From assembly GCA_041580155.1 (NCBI GenBank), contig JBFGEI010000040.1, forward strand, positions 1-17,096: a stretch of 17,096 nt of DNA, in the 5' to 3' direction. Source of the DNA: Limimaricola sp041580155 (GTDB taxonomy: Bacteria; Pseudomonadota; Alphaproteobacteria; Rhodobacterales; Rhodobacteraceae). Every line of letters begins with the position of its first letter. Positions within the stretch are counted from its first letter, which is position 1. Shown here piece after piece: positions 6,411 through 13,850 of this stretch. The translations under genes and the position numbers were made by a program. Under the pieces are notes generated by a model, which saw only the letters and a list, made by a program, of their open reading frames with translations, searched no databases and had not been told where the DNA came from.

Positions 6411-7717
6411 GCAGCCGTCGTGAAACCGCCTCGGCCTGGTCGGCGGCGCGGCCGCTGATCACCGGATCGCTGGCGCTGCTGGTGCTGATCGGCGGCTTCG
6501 GCACCTGGGCGGCGCTGAGCAACATCTCGGGCGCGGTGATCGCCAGCGGCCGGATCGAAGTCGACCAGAACCGCCAGGTGGTGCAGCACCCCGACGGCGG
6601 CGTGGTCGCCGAGATCCTGGTCAAGGAAGGCGACAGCGTCGACGCCGGCGAATTGCTGATCCGGCTCGACGCCGAATCGCTGCAATCCGAGCTGGCGGTG
6701 GTCGAGGGTCAGCTGCTCGAGGTGCTGGCGCGCCGCGCCCGCTTCGAAGCCGAGCGCGACGCCGCCGAGGAGCTGGAGTTCGAGCCGCTGCTCGCCGACA
6801 GCAGCAACCCGGTGGCGCCCGAGCTGATGGAGGGCCAGCGCAGGCTTTACGAGGCGCGGCGCGAAACCGAGTTGCAGCAGGTCGAACAGCTGGCGCGCCA
6901 GCGCGAACAGATCGCCAACCAGATCGACGGCATCACCTCGCAGCAGACCGCGCTCGGCACCCAGCTCGGGCTGATCGAGGAAGAGCTGACCAGCCAGCAG
7001 TCGTTACTTGATCGCGGGCTGGCGCAGGCGGCGCGGGTGCTCGGGCTGCAGCGCGAACAGGCCAGCCTGTCGGGCCGCGAGGGCGAGTTGATCGCGAGCG
7101 CGGCGCAGGCCGAGGGCCGGATCACCGAGATCGAGATCGAATTGCTGCAGATCGTCGCGGCGCGGCGCGAAGAGGCGATCACCCGGCTCCGCGACCTGCA
7201 GTTCAACGAGATCGAGCTGACCGAACGGCGCCGGTCGCTGTTGCTGCAGCTCGATCGGCTCGACATCCGGGCGCCGGTGTCCGGGGTGATCTACAACATG
7301 CAGGTCTTCGCGCCGCGCTCGGTGATCCGGTCGGCCGACCCGGTGCTGTTCCTCGTGCCGCAGGACCGGCCGCTGGTGATCGCGACCCAGGTGCTGCCGA
7401 CCGACATCGACCAGATCTTCGTCGGCCAGGAGGTGAACCTGCGGTTCCCCGCCTTCGACCAGCGCCGCACCCCCGAACTCACCGGCAAGGTGCTGCAGGT
7501 CTCGGCCGACGCGTTCCAGGACGAGGGCAACCGGGTGTCGTATTACCGCGCCGAGATCGAGCTGTCCGAAGGCCAGGCCGAGCTGCTGCCCGACGACATG
7601 GTGCTGATCCCCGGCATGCCGGTCGAGGCCTTCATCCGCACCGGCGACCGGACGCCGCTGGCCTATCTGGTCAAGCCGCTGGCCGATTACTTCGCGAAGG
7701 CATTCCGCGAAGGCTGA
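6407..7717 (+). CDS. HlyD/PrtE-family type I secretion membrane fusion protein
   Basis: A periplasmic adaptor (436 aa) that links the ABC permease to an outer-membrane channel. It has a short cytoplasmic N-terminus and one membrane helix (about 17-38). The first lipoyl half follows (HPDGGVVAEILVKEGDSV, 61-78). A long Glu/Arg/Gln-rich coiled coil runs from about 90 to 285. The second lipoyl half carries the HlyD motif IRAPVSGVI (287-295), followed by a beta-barrel region to the end. The length and order match the HlyD type I family. The start overlaps the ABC stop by 4 bp, so the pair is clearly one unit. It is followed by a 78-bp gap containing a hairpin, so the secretion pair may be partly insulated from downstream genes. 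Confidence 0.93.
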   Translation: MSSRRETASAWSAARPLITGSLALLVLIGGFGTWAALSNISGAVIASGRIEVDQNRQVVQHPDGGVVAEILVKEGDSVDAGELLIRLDAESLQSELAVVEGQLLEVLARRARFEAERDAAEELEFEPLLADSSNPVAPELMEGQRRLYEARRETELQQVEQLARQREQIANQIDGITSQQTALGTQLGLIEEELTSQQSLLDRGLAQAARVLGLQREQASLSGREGELIASAAQAEGRITEIEIELLQIVAARREEAITRLRDLQFNEIELTERRRSLLLQLDRLDIRAPVSGVIYNMQVFAPRSVIRSADPVLFLVPQDRPLVIATQVLPTDIDQIFVGQEVNLRFPAFDQRRTPELTGKVLQVSADAFQDEGNRVSYYRAEIELSEGQAELLPDDMVLIPGMPVEAFIRTGDRTPLAYLVKPLADYFAKAFREG

Positions 7718-7722
7718 CCGGG

Positions 7723-7756
7723 GCGGTGCCGCGGGGACGTTGCCCCTCGGCACCGC
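7723..7756 (+). terminator. Strong hairpin between hlyD-type gene and ridA-like gene
   Basis: GCGGTGCCG (7723-7731) pairs perfectly with CGGCACCGC (7748-7756). Inside, after one mismatch, GGGG (7733-7736) pairs with CCCC (7743-7746) around a 6-nt loop. No T tract follows. It begins 5 bp after the hlyD-type stop and ends 39 bp before the next start. It may be a partial terminator, or an mRNA-stabilising hairpin that sets the secretion genes apart. Confidence 0.45.
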
Positions 7757-7795
7757 AGCCGGTAGCTTGCGGCCAAACCCAGGAAGGATACGACC

Positions 7796-8272
7796 ATGGC
7801 CGCTTCGCTGACCGAACGACTCGAGACCAAACTCGCCGAGCTGGGGCTGACCCTGCCCGACGCGCCGGCGCCGGCGGCGAACTACCTGCCCTTCGTGCGG
7901 CACGGCGACTTGCTGCATGTATCGGGCCAGATCGCGGCCGGGCCGGACGGGCTGATCCGCGGCCGGCTTGGCGACACCATGGACGCCGAAGCCGGCGCCG
8001 GCGCCGCCCGGGCCTGCGCGCTGAGCCTGCTGGCGCAGGTTGGCCGCGCCTGCGACGGCGATTTCGACCGGCTGCTGCGGGTCGTCAAGCTGTCGGGATT
8101 CGTCGCCTCGGCGCATGATTTCTATGACCAGCCCAAGGTGATCAACGGCGCCTCGGACCTGATGGTCGAGCTGCTCGGCGAAGCCGGTCAGCACGCCCGC
8201 TCGGCGGTCGGCGTCGCGGCGCTGCCGTTCGGGGTGGCGGTCGAGATCGAAGGCACCTTCGCGCTGAAATGA
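7796..8272 (+). CDS. RidA (YjgF/YER057c/UK114) family protein, Arg-less subgroup
   Basis: A 158-residue Rid-family protein, longer than classical RidA (about 128 aa). Recognisable family parts are LHVSGQIA (40-47 region), the VVKLSGFVAS strand, and the C-terminal block RSAVGVAALPFGVAVEIE. Classical RidA enzymes deaminate 2-aminoacrylate and other enamines using an Arg in the VARLP motif. Here that position is Ala (A142), so imine deaminase activity is doubtful. Several Rid subfamilies are known to lack this Arg. The start has a good AGGAAGGA site 7 bp upstream. The stop overlaps the next gene's start (ATGA), coupling it to the phosphodiesterase gene. The true substrate or function is unknown. 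Confidence 0.88.
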   Translation: MAASLTERLETKLAELGLTLPDAPAPAANYLPFVRHGDLLHVSGQIAAGPDGLIRGRLGDTMDAEAGAGAARACALSLLAQVGRACDGDFDRLLRVVKLSGFVASAHDFYDQPKVINGASDLMVELLGEAGQHARSAVGVAALPFGVAVEIEGTFALK

Positions 8273-9045
8273 GCCGCCCCACCCCGCCGCTGGCGCCCGC
8301 CTTCCTGACCCGCCCGATCGCGCATCGCGCGCTGCACGGGCCGGGTCGCCCGGAAAACAGCCTTGCCGCGGTGCACGCCGCGGTCGAGGCCGGCTTCGGC
8401 ATCGAGATCGACCTGCAGCTGTCGTCGGACGGCGTTGCGATGGTGTTCCACGACGCAACGCTCGACCGGCTGACCGAGGCCTCGGGTCCGGTGATCGCGC
8501 AGAGGGCCGCCGATCTCGGCGCGCTGACGCTGCTTGGCACCGAAGAGACGATCCCGACGCTGGCGCAGGTGCTGGCGGCGGTGGCGGGCCGGGTGCCGCT
8601 GCTGATCGAGATCAAGGATCGCGACGGCGCGCTGGGGCCGAACGTCGGGGTGCTCGAGCAGGCCGCGGCGGCGCAGATCGAAGGCTACGACGGGCCGGTG
8701 GCGGTGATGTCGTTCAACCCGCATTCGGTGGCCGAGATGGCGCGCTGGGCGCCGCAGATCCCGCGCGGGCTGATCACCTGCGACTTCCACGAGGCCGACT
8801 GGCCCGACGTGCCCGAGAGGCTGCGCGACCGGCTGCGCGAGATCCCCGATTACACCAACACCGGCGCCACGTTCATCAGCCATCAGGCCGCCGATCTGCA
8901 CCGGCCGCGGGTCGCAGACCTCAAGGCCGCCGGCGCGGCGATCCTGTGCTGGACGATTCGCGACGCCGCCGCCGAGGCGCAGGCCCGCACGGTTGCCGAC
9001 AACGTGACCTTCGAGGGCTACCTCCCCACGGCGACCCAGCCTTGA
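8269..9045 (+). CDS. Glycerophosphodiester phosphodiesterase family protein
   Basis: A 258-residue GDPD-family TIM-barrel protein, the size of cytoplasmic UgpQ. The family hydrolyses glycerophosphodiesters to sn-glycerol 3-phosphate and an alcohol. The catalytic set is visible: AHR (H19, R20), EN (29-30), EIDLQLSSDG (46-55) and FHD (H61), plus EIK in the middle of the barrel. No signal peptide is seen, so a cytoplasmic role in recycling phospholipid head groups is likely. The usual AHRG is AHRA here, a mild deviation. The start overlaps the ridA-like stop by 4 bp. The substrate range is inferred from the family only. Confidence 0.9.
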   Translation: MSRPTPPLAPAFLTRPIAHRALHGPGRPENSLAAVHAAVEAGFGIEIDLQLSSDGVAMVFHDATLDRLTEASGPVIAQRAADLGALTLLGTEETIPTLAQVLAAVAGRVPLLIEIKDRDGALGPNVGVLEQAAAAQIEGYDGPVAVMSFNPHSVAEMARWAPQIPRGLITCDFHEADWPDVPERLRDRLREIPDYTNTGATFISHQAADLHRPRVADLKAAGAAILCWTIRDAAAEAQARTVADNVTFEGYLPTATQP

Positions 9046-9076
9046 CCCGGACCGCCGCGACCCCAGTTTGGCGGCG

Positions 9077-10294
9077 ATGACAGACGCCCGGACCGACCCA
9101 GACCCCGATCAAGGCGCGGTGATCGAGATCACCGCGCACGCCAGCCTGCACGACATCCCGGCCGCCGACTGGGATGGCTGCGCCTGCCCCGAAACCGCGC
9201 AGGGCGGCCGGCCGCGCGACCCGTTCACCACGCATCGGTTTCTCGCGGCGCTCGAGGACAGCGGTTCGGTCGGTCCCGGCACCGGCTGGCAGCCGCGCTA
9301 CCTTGCGGCGCGGCAGGGCGGCCGGCTGGTCGCGGCGGCGCCGCTCTATGCCAAGAACCACAGCCAGGGCGAATACGTATTCGACCACAACTGGGCGCAT
9401 GCCTTCGAACAGGCCGGCGGCGACTATTACCCCAAGCTGCAGATCGCGGTGCCGTTCACCCCGGTCGCCGGGCGCCGATTCCTGACCCGGCCCGGCCACG
9501 AGGTCGCGGGGCTGTCGGCGCTGATCCAGGGCGCGGTGCAGATCGCGGCGCAGAACGGGCTGTCGTCGCTGCACGCCACCTTCTGCACCGAGGCCGAAGC
9601 GGTGGCCGGCGAACAGGTCGGGCTGATGCGCCGCATCGGTCAGCAATTCCACTGGCTCGACCAGGGCTACGGCGATTTCGACGGGTTTCTCGCGGCGCTG
9701 TCGTCGCGCAAGCGCAAGGTGATCCGCCGCGAACGCGCCGGGGCGCAGGCCAGCGGGCTGCGGATCGACCACCTGACCGGCGATCAGATCCAGCCGCATC
9801 ACTGGGACGCGGTCTGGGCGTTCTACCAGGACACCGGGCGCCGCAAATGGGGCTCGCCCTACCTGAGCCGCGCCTTCTTCGAGATCGCGCATGACACGCT
9901 GCGCGACGACATGCTGCTGATCCTCGCGTCGGACGGCGACAGGCCGGTGGCCGGCGCGCTGAACCTGATCGGCCGCGACACGCTGTACGGCCGCTACTGG
10001 GGCGCGCTGGAGCACCACCCGTTTCTGCATTTCGAGCTGTGCTACTATCAGGCGATCGACTGGGCGCTGGCGCATGGGTTGCCGCGGGTCGAGGCCGGGG
10101 CGCAGGGCGAGCACAAGCTGGCGCGCGGCTACCTGCCGGTGCAGACGCATTCGCTGCACTGGATCGCCGATCCGGGCTTTCGCGCCGCGGTCGACCGATA
10201 TCTGGTGGCCGAACGCGCGGCGGTCGACGATGAAATCGAGGTGCTGACCAGCTACGGCCCGTTCCGTCGCACCACAATGGAGGACCAGGAATGA
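9077..10294 (+). CDS. FemAB-like/GNAT N-acyltransferase (COG3146, former DUF482)
   Basis: A 405-residue member of the COG3146 family (FemAB-like, GNAT fold), annotated as predicted N-acyltransferases without a settled substrate. Family blocks visible are PLYAKNHSQGEYVFDHNWA (89-107), DYYPKLQIAVPFTPV (116-130), a KRKVIRRER basic segment and the signature FELCYYQAIDWA followed by EAGAQGEHKLARG. I prefer ATG 9077 to the in-frame TTG at 9068; the ribosome site is weak either way. A small inverted repeat (9053-9058 with 9071-9076) spans the start region. The gene is 31 bp after the phosphodiesterase gene and overlaps the next gene by 4 bp. A role in cell-envelope or amino-lipid acylation would fit the FemAB resemblance, but this is inference. 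Confidence 0.88.
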   Translation: MTDARTDPDPDQGAVIEITAHASLHDIPAADWDGCACPETAQGGRPRDPFTTHRFLAALEDSGSVGPGTGWQPRYLAARQGGRLVAAAPLYAKNHSQGEYVFDHNWAHAFEQAGGDYYPKLQIAVPFTPVAGRRFLTRPGHEVAGLSALIQGAVQIAAQNGLSSLHATFCTEAEAVAGEQVGLMRRIGQQFHWLDQGYGDFDGFLAALSSRKRKVIRRERAGAQASGLRIDHLTGDQIQPHHWDAVWAFYQDTGRRKWGSPYLSRAFFEIAHDTLRDDMLLILASDGDRPVAGALNLIGRDTLYGRYWGALEHHPFLHFELCYYQAIDWALAHGLPRVEAGAQGEHKLARGYLPVQTHSLHWIADPGFRAAVDRYLVAERAAVDDEIEVLTSYGPFRRTTMEDQE

Positions 10295-10578
10295 CCGAGA
10301 CACTGGACGACGATGCCCGCGCGGCGCTGCTGGCCCGAGGCTGGGAGATGGTGCCGGAGCGCGACGCGGTGACCCGAACCTACCGCTTCGCCAATTTCGT
10401 CGAGGCCTTCGGCTTCATGACCCGGGCAGCGCTCTGGGCCGAGAAGCTGAACCATCACCCCGAATGGTCCAACACCTATCGCAACGTGACCGTCACGCTG
10501 ACCACGCATGACGCGAACGGGCTGACCGAGCTTGACGCGAAGCTCGCGGCGAAAATGGACAAGTTGGCGGAGGGCTGA
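10291..10578 (+). CDS. phhB: 4a-hydroxytetrahydrobiopterin dehydratase (pterin-4a-carbinolamine dehydratase)
   Basis: A 95-residue cytoplasmic enzyme of the PCD/DCoH family, at its normal length. It dehydrates 4a-hydroxy-tetrahydropterin, regenerating the cofactor of aromatic amino acid hydroxylases. The hallmark EKLNHHPEWSN (51-61), with the two active-site His (55, 56), is intact, as is the THDANGLTELD motif (72-82). No phenylalanine hydroxylase is nearby, which is common for this family in alphaproteobacteria. There it may serve pterin recycling more generally, or molybdopterin-related roles. The gene overlaps the acyltransferase at its start (ATGA) and the channel gene at its end (TGATG), so it is translated within the operon. 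Confidence 0.95.
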   Translation: MTETLDDDARAALLARGWEMVPERDAVTRTYRFANFVEAFGFMTRAALWAEKLNHHPEWSNTYRNVTVTLTTHDANGLTELDAKLAAKMDKLAEG

Positions 10579-11453
10579 TGAACGAGATTCTGTCGACCGA
10601 ACTCTGGAACGGCACCTCGCTGGGCGATCTGCTGACGCTCGAGTTCCTGACCTCGATTCTCGGCGGCCTGCTCAGCGCCGTCTTCATCCTCATCGTCGGC
10701 TTCATGATGGCCGGCTGGCTGTCGCGGCGGATCCAGAACCTCGCATCGCGGCACTCGCGGCTGGACCAGACCCTGTTCAACTTCCTGTCGAACATCGTCT
10801 GGTACGCGGTGATCGGCTTCGCGATCCTGATCGTGCTGAACACGCTCGGGGTGCAGACCACCTCGGTGATCGCGGTGATCGGTGCCGCCGGCCTGGCGAT
10901 CGGCCTGGCGCTGCAGGGCACGCTGTCGAACGTCGCCGCCGGGGTGATGATCGTGCTGTTCCGGCCGTTCAAGCTGGGTGATTTCGTGGTGATCAACGGC
11001 CAGATGGGCACGGTTAAGGCGATCTCGCTGAACTATACCGAGCTGGCCGATCTGCAGAACCTGCAGATCATCGTGCCGAACTCCGAGGTCTGGGGCAACA
11101 CGATCACCAGCTACTCGGCCTATCCGACGCGCCGTGTGCAATGGGTGTTCGGCGTGTCCTACGACGCCAACCTGGCGCAGGCGGAAAAGACCATCCTCGA
11201 CACCATCATGGCCGACGACCGCGCGATGTCGGAGCCGGCGCCGTTCATCCAGGTCAGCAATCTCGGCGATTTCTCGGTCGATTTCACGGTCCGGGTCTGG
11301 TGCGCCAACGCCGACGCCTGGGGCTTCCAGACCGATTCGATGCGACGGGTGAAGGAAGCCCTCGACGCCGCCGGGATCGAGATTCCCTTCCCGACCCGCA
11401 CCCTGCACGGCGTGCCCGACGACGACCCGGCGCAGGCCCGCGCCGCCGAATGA
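10578..11453 (+). CDS. mscS: Small-conductance mechanosensitive channel (MscS)
   Basis: A 291-residue MscS channel, close to the E. coli length (286). It opens on membrane tension to release solutes during hypo-osmotic shock. Three membrane helices are visible (about 28-48, 68-90 and 94-128). The pore helix carries the conserved pattern IGAAGLAIGLALQGTLSN (101-118), with the Gly/Ala packing of the channel. LFRPFKLGD (127-135) then leads into the beta domain, where IVPNSEVWGN is typical. The C-terminal cage domain ends in a short polar tail. The start overlaps phhB by one base. A strong hairpin follows the stop by 3 bp, so this is the last gene of the run. Confidence 0.96.
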   Translation: MNEILSTELWNGTSLGDLLTLEFLTSILGGLLSAVFILIVGFMMAGWLSRRIQNLASRHSRLDQTLFNFLSNIVWYAVIGFAILIVLNTLGVQTTSVIAVIGAAGLAIGLALQGTLSNVAAGVMIVLFRPFKLGDFVVINGQMGTVKAISLNYTELADLQNLQIIVPNSEVWGNTITSYSAYPTRRVQWVFGVSYDANLAQAEKTILDTIMADDRAMSEPAPFIQVSNLGDFSVDFTVRVWCANADAWGFQTDSMRRVKEALDAAGIEIPFPTRTLHGVPDDDPAQARAAE

Positions 11454-11456
11454 AAA

Positions 11457-11484
11457 GGGCCCGGCCGCGGCTGCGGTCGGGCCC
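11457..11484. terminator. Intrinsic terminator-like hairpin between convergent mscS and peroxiredoxin genes
   Basis: An 11-bp stem with one G-T pair forms between 11457-11467 and 11474-11484; the arms begin GGGCCCG and end CGGGCCC around a 6-nt loop. AAAA precedes it (useful as a U tract for the minus strand) and CATCGTTT follows it on the plus strand. It starts 3 bp after the mscS stop and ends 21 bp from the peroxiredoxin stop. It probably serves both transcripts. Confidence 0.75.
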
Positions 11485-11505
11485 CATCGTTTCGCGTCGC
11501 GGCGA

Positions 11506-11994
11506 TCAGAGCGCGTCGAGCACCGACTCGCCGCCGGAAATGTCGCACATCCCCGGGTTCGCCTCTTCGTTCAGCACCGACACCACGCCGTCCTCGGCGA
11601 CCAGCGCATAGCGCTTGGAGCGCCGCACGAAACCGCGCGACGGGGCCGAGAACTCCATGCCGATCGCCGCGGTGAACTCGCTGCTGGCATCGCCGAGCAG
11701 CTTGATCCCGGCCTCGGCGGCCCCGGTCGCCTCGCCCCAAGCCTTCAGCACGAAGGGGTCGTTGACCGACACGCAGATCACCTCGTCGACGCCCTTGGCC
11801 TTCAGCGCGTCCATGTTGCGGATGAAGCTGGGCACATGCGCGGTCGAGCAAGTGCCGGTGTAGGCCCCGGGCAAGCCGAACATCACGACCTTGCGGCCCT
11901 TCAGCAATCCGCCGAGCGCCACCTCTTCGGGGCCGTCGGCGCCCATCTGCAGCAGCGTGGCTTCGGGCAGCTTGTCGCCAGTCGAAATCGTCAT
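11506..11994 (-). CDS. Peroxiredoxin, Prx5 type
   Basis: A 162-residue thiol peroxidase of the Prx5/hybrid type, the usual length. It reduces hydrogen peroxide and organic peroxides in the cytoplasm. The active site reads PGAYTGTCSTAHVPSF, with the peroxidatic Cys at 49. Other Cys are C74 and C150; C150 lies in GMCDISG near the C-terminus and may be the resolving Cys, though some family members rely on glutathione or glutaredoxin. The proline often found two residues before the catalytic Cys is Gly here. The ATG is at 11994-11992, with AAGG only a few bases upstream. It is divergent from the flavoprotein gene across an 84-bp palindrome-rich gap. Confidence 0.93.
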   Translation of the reverse strand: MTISTGDKLPEATLLQMGADGPEEVALGGLLKGRKVVMFGLPGAYTGTCSTAHVPSFIRNMDALKAKGVDEVICVSVNDPFVLKAWGEATGAAEAGIKLLGDASSEFTAAIGMEFSAPSRGFVRRSKRYALVAEDGVVSVLNEEANPGMCDISGGESVLDAL

Positions 11995-12010
11995 CCTTGT
12001 CGCGCCTTTC

Positions 12011-12041
12011 GCAATTGCGGTCCTGTTGCAGGACTATAGTC
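12011..12041. promoter_or_regulatory. Three abutting palindromes in the peroxiredoxin/flavoprotein divergent promoter
   Basis: Three perfect inverted repeats nearly abut: GCAATTGC (12011-12018), GTCCTG-TTG-CAGGAC (12020-12034) and GACTATAGTC (12032-12041). The last contains a -10-like TATAGT on both strands: 12035-12040 on plus and 12038-12033 on minus. Its centre (12036.5) lies exactly midway between the two start codons at 11994 and 12079. No good -35 box is visible for either direction. This looks like an operator embedded in face-to-face promoters. Confidence 0.5.
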
Positions 12042-12078
12042 TGCCGCGCACCAAGAACCAGAAGGGGAGACAGCGCCG

Positions 12079-13293
12079 ATGACCCATTTCGTCGTGATCG
12101 GAGCCGGTCAGGCCGGATCCTCGCTCGTCGCCAAGCTGCGTGCAGAGGGCTTCGACGGCCGCGTCACCCTGGTCGGCGCCGAAGCCGTGCCGCCGTATCA
12201 GCGGCCGCCGCTGTCGAAGGCCTACCTGACCGGCGAAATGCCGCAGGAGCGGCTGCTGCTGCGCCCCGAGGCCTGGTACGCCGACCACGACATCGAGCTG
12301 CGGCTGGCGACCCGGGCCACCGGGCTCGACGTCGCGGCCAGAACCGTCGAGCTCGAGGGCGGCGAGACATTGCCCTACGACGCGCTGGCGCTGACCACCG
12401 GCGCCTACCCGCGCACCCTGCCCGACAGCATCGGCGGCATGCTCGACGGGGTCTATTCGATGCGCGACCTGCGCGACGCCGACGCGCTGGCCCCCGAGAT
12501 GGTCGCGGGCCGGCACATGCTGGTGGTCGGCGGCGGCTACATCGGCCTCGAGGCGGCGGCGGTCGCCGCCGGCAAGGGGCTGAAGGTCACGGTGATCGAG
12601 ATGGCCGAGCGAATCCTGCAGCGGGTCGCGGCGCCCGAGACCTCGGACTACTTCCGGGCGCTGCACCGCAGCCACGGCGTCGAGATTCTCGAGAGCACCG
12701 GGCTCGAGCGGCTGATCGGCACCGACCGGGTCACCGCGGCGCGGCTGGCCGACGGCACCGAATTCGCGGTCGATTTCGCGGTGGTCGGGGTCGGCGTCGC
12801 GCCCTCGGCGATCCTCGCGGAAAGCGCCGGGCTGGCGATCGAGAACGGCATCCGCTGCGACATCCACTGCCGCAGCTCGGACCCGCATGTCTGGGCCGCC
12901 GGCGACTGCGCCTCGCTGCTGTGGGGCGGCCAGCGGATCCGGCTGGAAAGCGTCGGCAATGCCATCGACATGGCCGAGATTGCGGCGCTGAACATGCTGG
13001 GGCGCGGCGTCGAATACCGCCCGAAGCCGTGGTTCTGGTCGGATCAATACGACGTGCATCTGCAGATCGCCGGGCTGAACGCCGGCTGGGACAGCATCCA
13101 TGTCCGGCCCGGCGCGACCCCGGCGCAGCAATCGCATTGGTATTACCGCGGCGACCGGTTGATCGCGGTCGACGCGCTGAACGACAGCCGCGCCTACATG
13201 GTCGGCAAGCGGCTGATCGACATGGGACGATCGCCGGACCCGGCGACGGCCACTGATCCCGGCGCCGATCTCAAGGCGCTGCTGAAACCATGA
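12079..13293 (+). CDS. FAD-dependent ferredoxin/rubredoxin reductase-like oxidoreductase
   Basis: A 404-residue flavoprotein of the putidaredoxin/rhodocoxin reductase type. These pass electrons from NAD(P)H via FAD to a small iron-sulfur protein, often for a P450 or dioxygenase. It has an N-terminal FAD-binding GAGQAG (8-13), the substrate-side motif PYQRPPLSKAYL (39-50), an NAD-binding GGGYIG (151-156), the second FAD motif AAGDCA (273-278) and the C-terminal family block PWFWSDQYDVHLQIAG (317-332). The length matches the family. The start has GAAGGGGAG about 9 bp upstream. No ferredoxin, P450 or dioxygenase gene is in the window, so its electron acceptor is unknown. The stop overlaps rsmD (ATGA). 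Confidence 0.92.
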   Translation: MTHFVVIGAGQAGSSLVAKLRAEGFDGRVTLVGAEAVPPYQRPPLSKAYLTGEMPQERLLLRPEAWYADHDIELRLATRATGLDVAARTVELEGGETLPYDALALTTGAYPRTLPDSIGGMLDGVYSMRDLRDADALAPEMVAGRHMLVVGGGYIGLEAAAVAAGKGLKVTVIEMAERILQRVAAPETSDYFRALHRSHGVEILESTGLERLIGTDRVTAARLADGTEFAVDFAVVGVGVAPSAILAESAGLAIENGIRCDIHCRSSDPHVWAAGDCASLLWGGQRIRLESVGNAIDMAEIAALNMLGRGVEYRPKPWFWSDQYDVHLQIAGLNAGWDSIHVRPGATPAQQSHWYYRGDRLIAVDALNDSRAYMVGKRLIDMGRSPDPATATDPGADLKALLKP

Positions 13294-13850
13294 GGATCAT
13301 CGCCGGACGCCATCGCGGGCTGACGCTGGCCGCCGTCGGCAAGGGCGACGAGGGCGCGCATCTGCGGCCGACCACCGACCGGGTGCGCGAAAGCCTGTTC
13401 AACCTGCTGGCCGGTGGCCGGTTCGGCGATCCGCTTGCCGGCGCGCGGGTGCTCGACCTGTTCGCCGGCACCGGCGCGCTGGGGCTCGAGGCGCTGTCGC
13501 GCGGTGCCGCGCATGTCACGCTGGTCGACGACGGCAGGGTCGCCGGCAAGCTGATCCGCGACAACATCGCCAGGCTGCGCGCCGTGGCCGAAACCACCCT
13601 GCTGACCTGCGATGCGACCCGGCTGCCACCGGCCAAGGCGCCGGCAACGCTGGTGTTTCTCGACCCACCCTACGGCAAGGGCCTGGGGGCGCGGGCGCTG
13701 GCGGGCGCCGCGGCGCAGGGCTGGATCGCGCCCGGCGCGCTGATCGTCTGGGAGGAAAGCGCGCCGCAGCCCGCGCCCGAGGGGTTCGACCCTCTCGATG
13801 CGCGGCGCTACGGCGACACCCATGTCACGCTGCTGGAGCGGGCCGGCTAG
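13290..13850 (+). CDS. rsmD: 16S rRNA (guanine966-N2)-methyltransferase RsmD
   Basis: A 186-residue SAM-dependent methyltransferase that modifies G966 of 16S rRNA during 30S assembly. The family start MRIIAGRHRG is present. RPTTDRVRESLFN (26-38), the SAM-binding motif DLFAGTGALG (56-65) and the catalytic DPPY (125-128) are all intact. The length is normal. It is coupled to the flavoprotein gene by a 4-bp overlap, an unrelated but tight pairing. Its TAG stop overlaps the TAG of the convergent map gene within the palindrome CTAG, so no separate terminator fits between them. Confidence 0.96.
   Translation: MRIIAGRHRGLTLAAVGKGDEGAHLRPTTDRVRESLFNLLAGGRFGDPLAGARVLDLFAGTGALGLEALSRGAAHVTLVDDGRVAGKLIRDNIARLRAVAETTLLTCDATRLPPAKAPATLVFLDPPYGKGLGARALAGAAAQGWIAPGALIVWEESAPQPAPEGFDPLDARRYGDTHVTLLERAG

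Noticed and set aside
7004..8458. Antisense open frame across the hlyD-type and ridA-like genes
   Set aside because: It spans two well-supported genes and an intergenic hairpin, and has no recognisable domain.
9046..9076. TTG at 9068 as start of the COG3146 protein
   Set aside because: ATG 9077 lies three codons downstream in frame and is the more usual choice; the difference is minor and cannot be settled by sequence.
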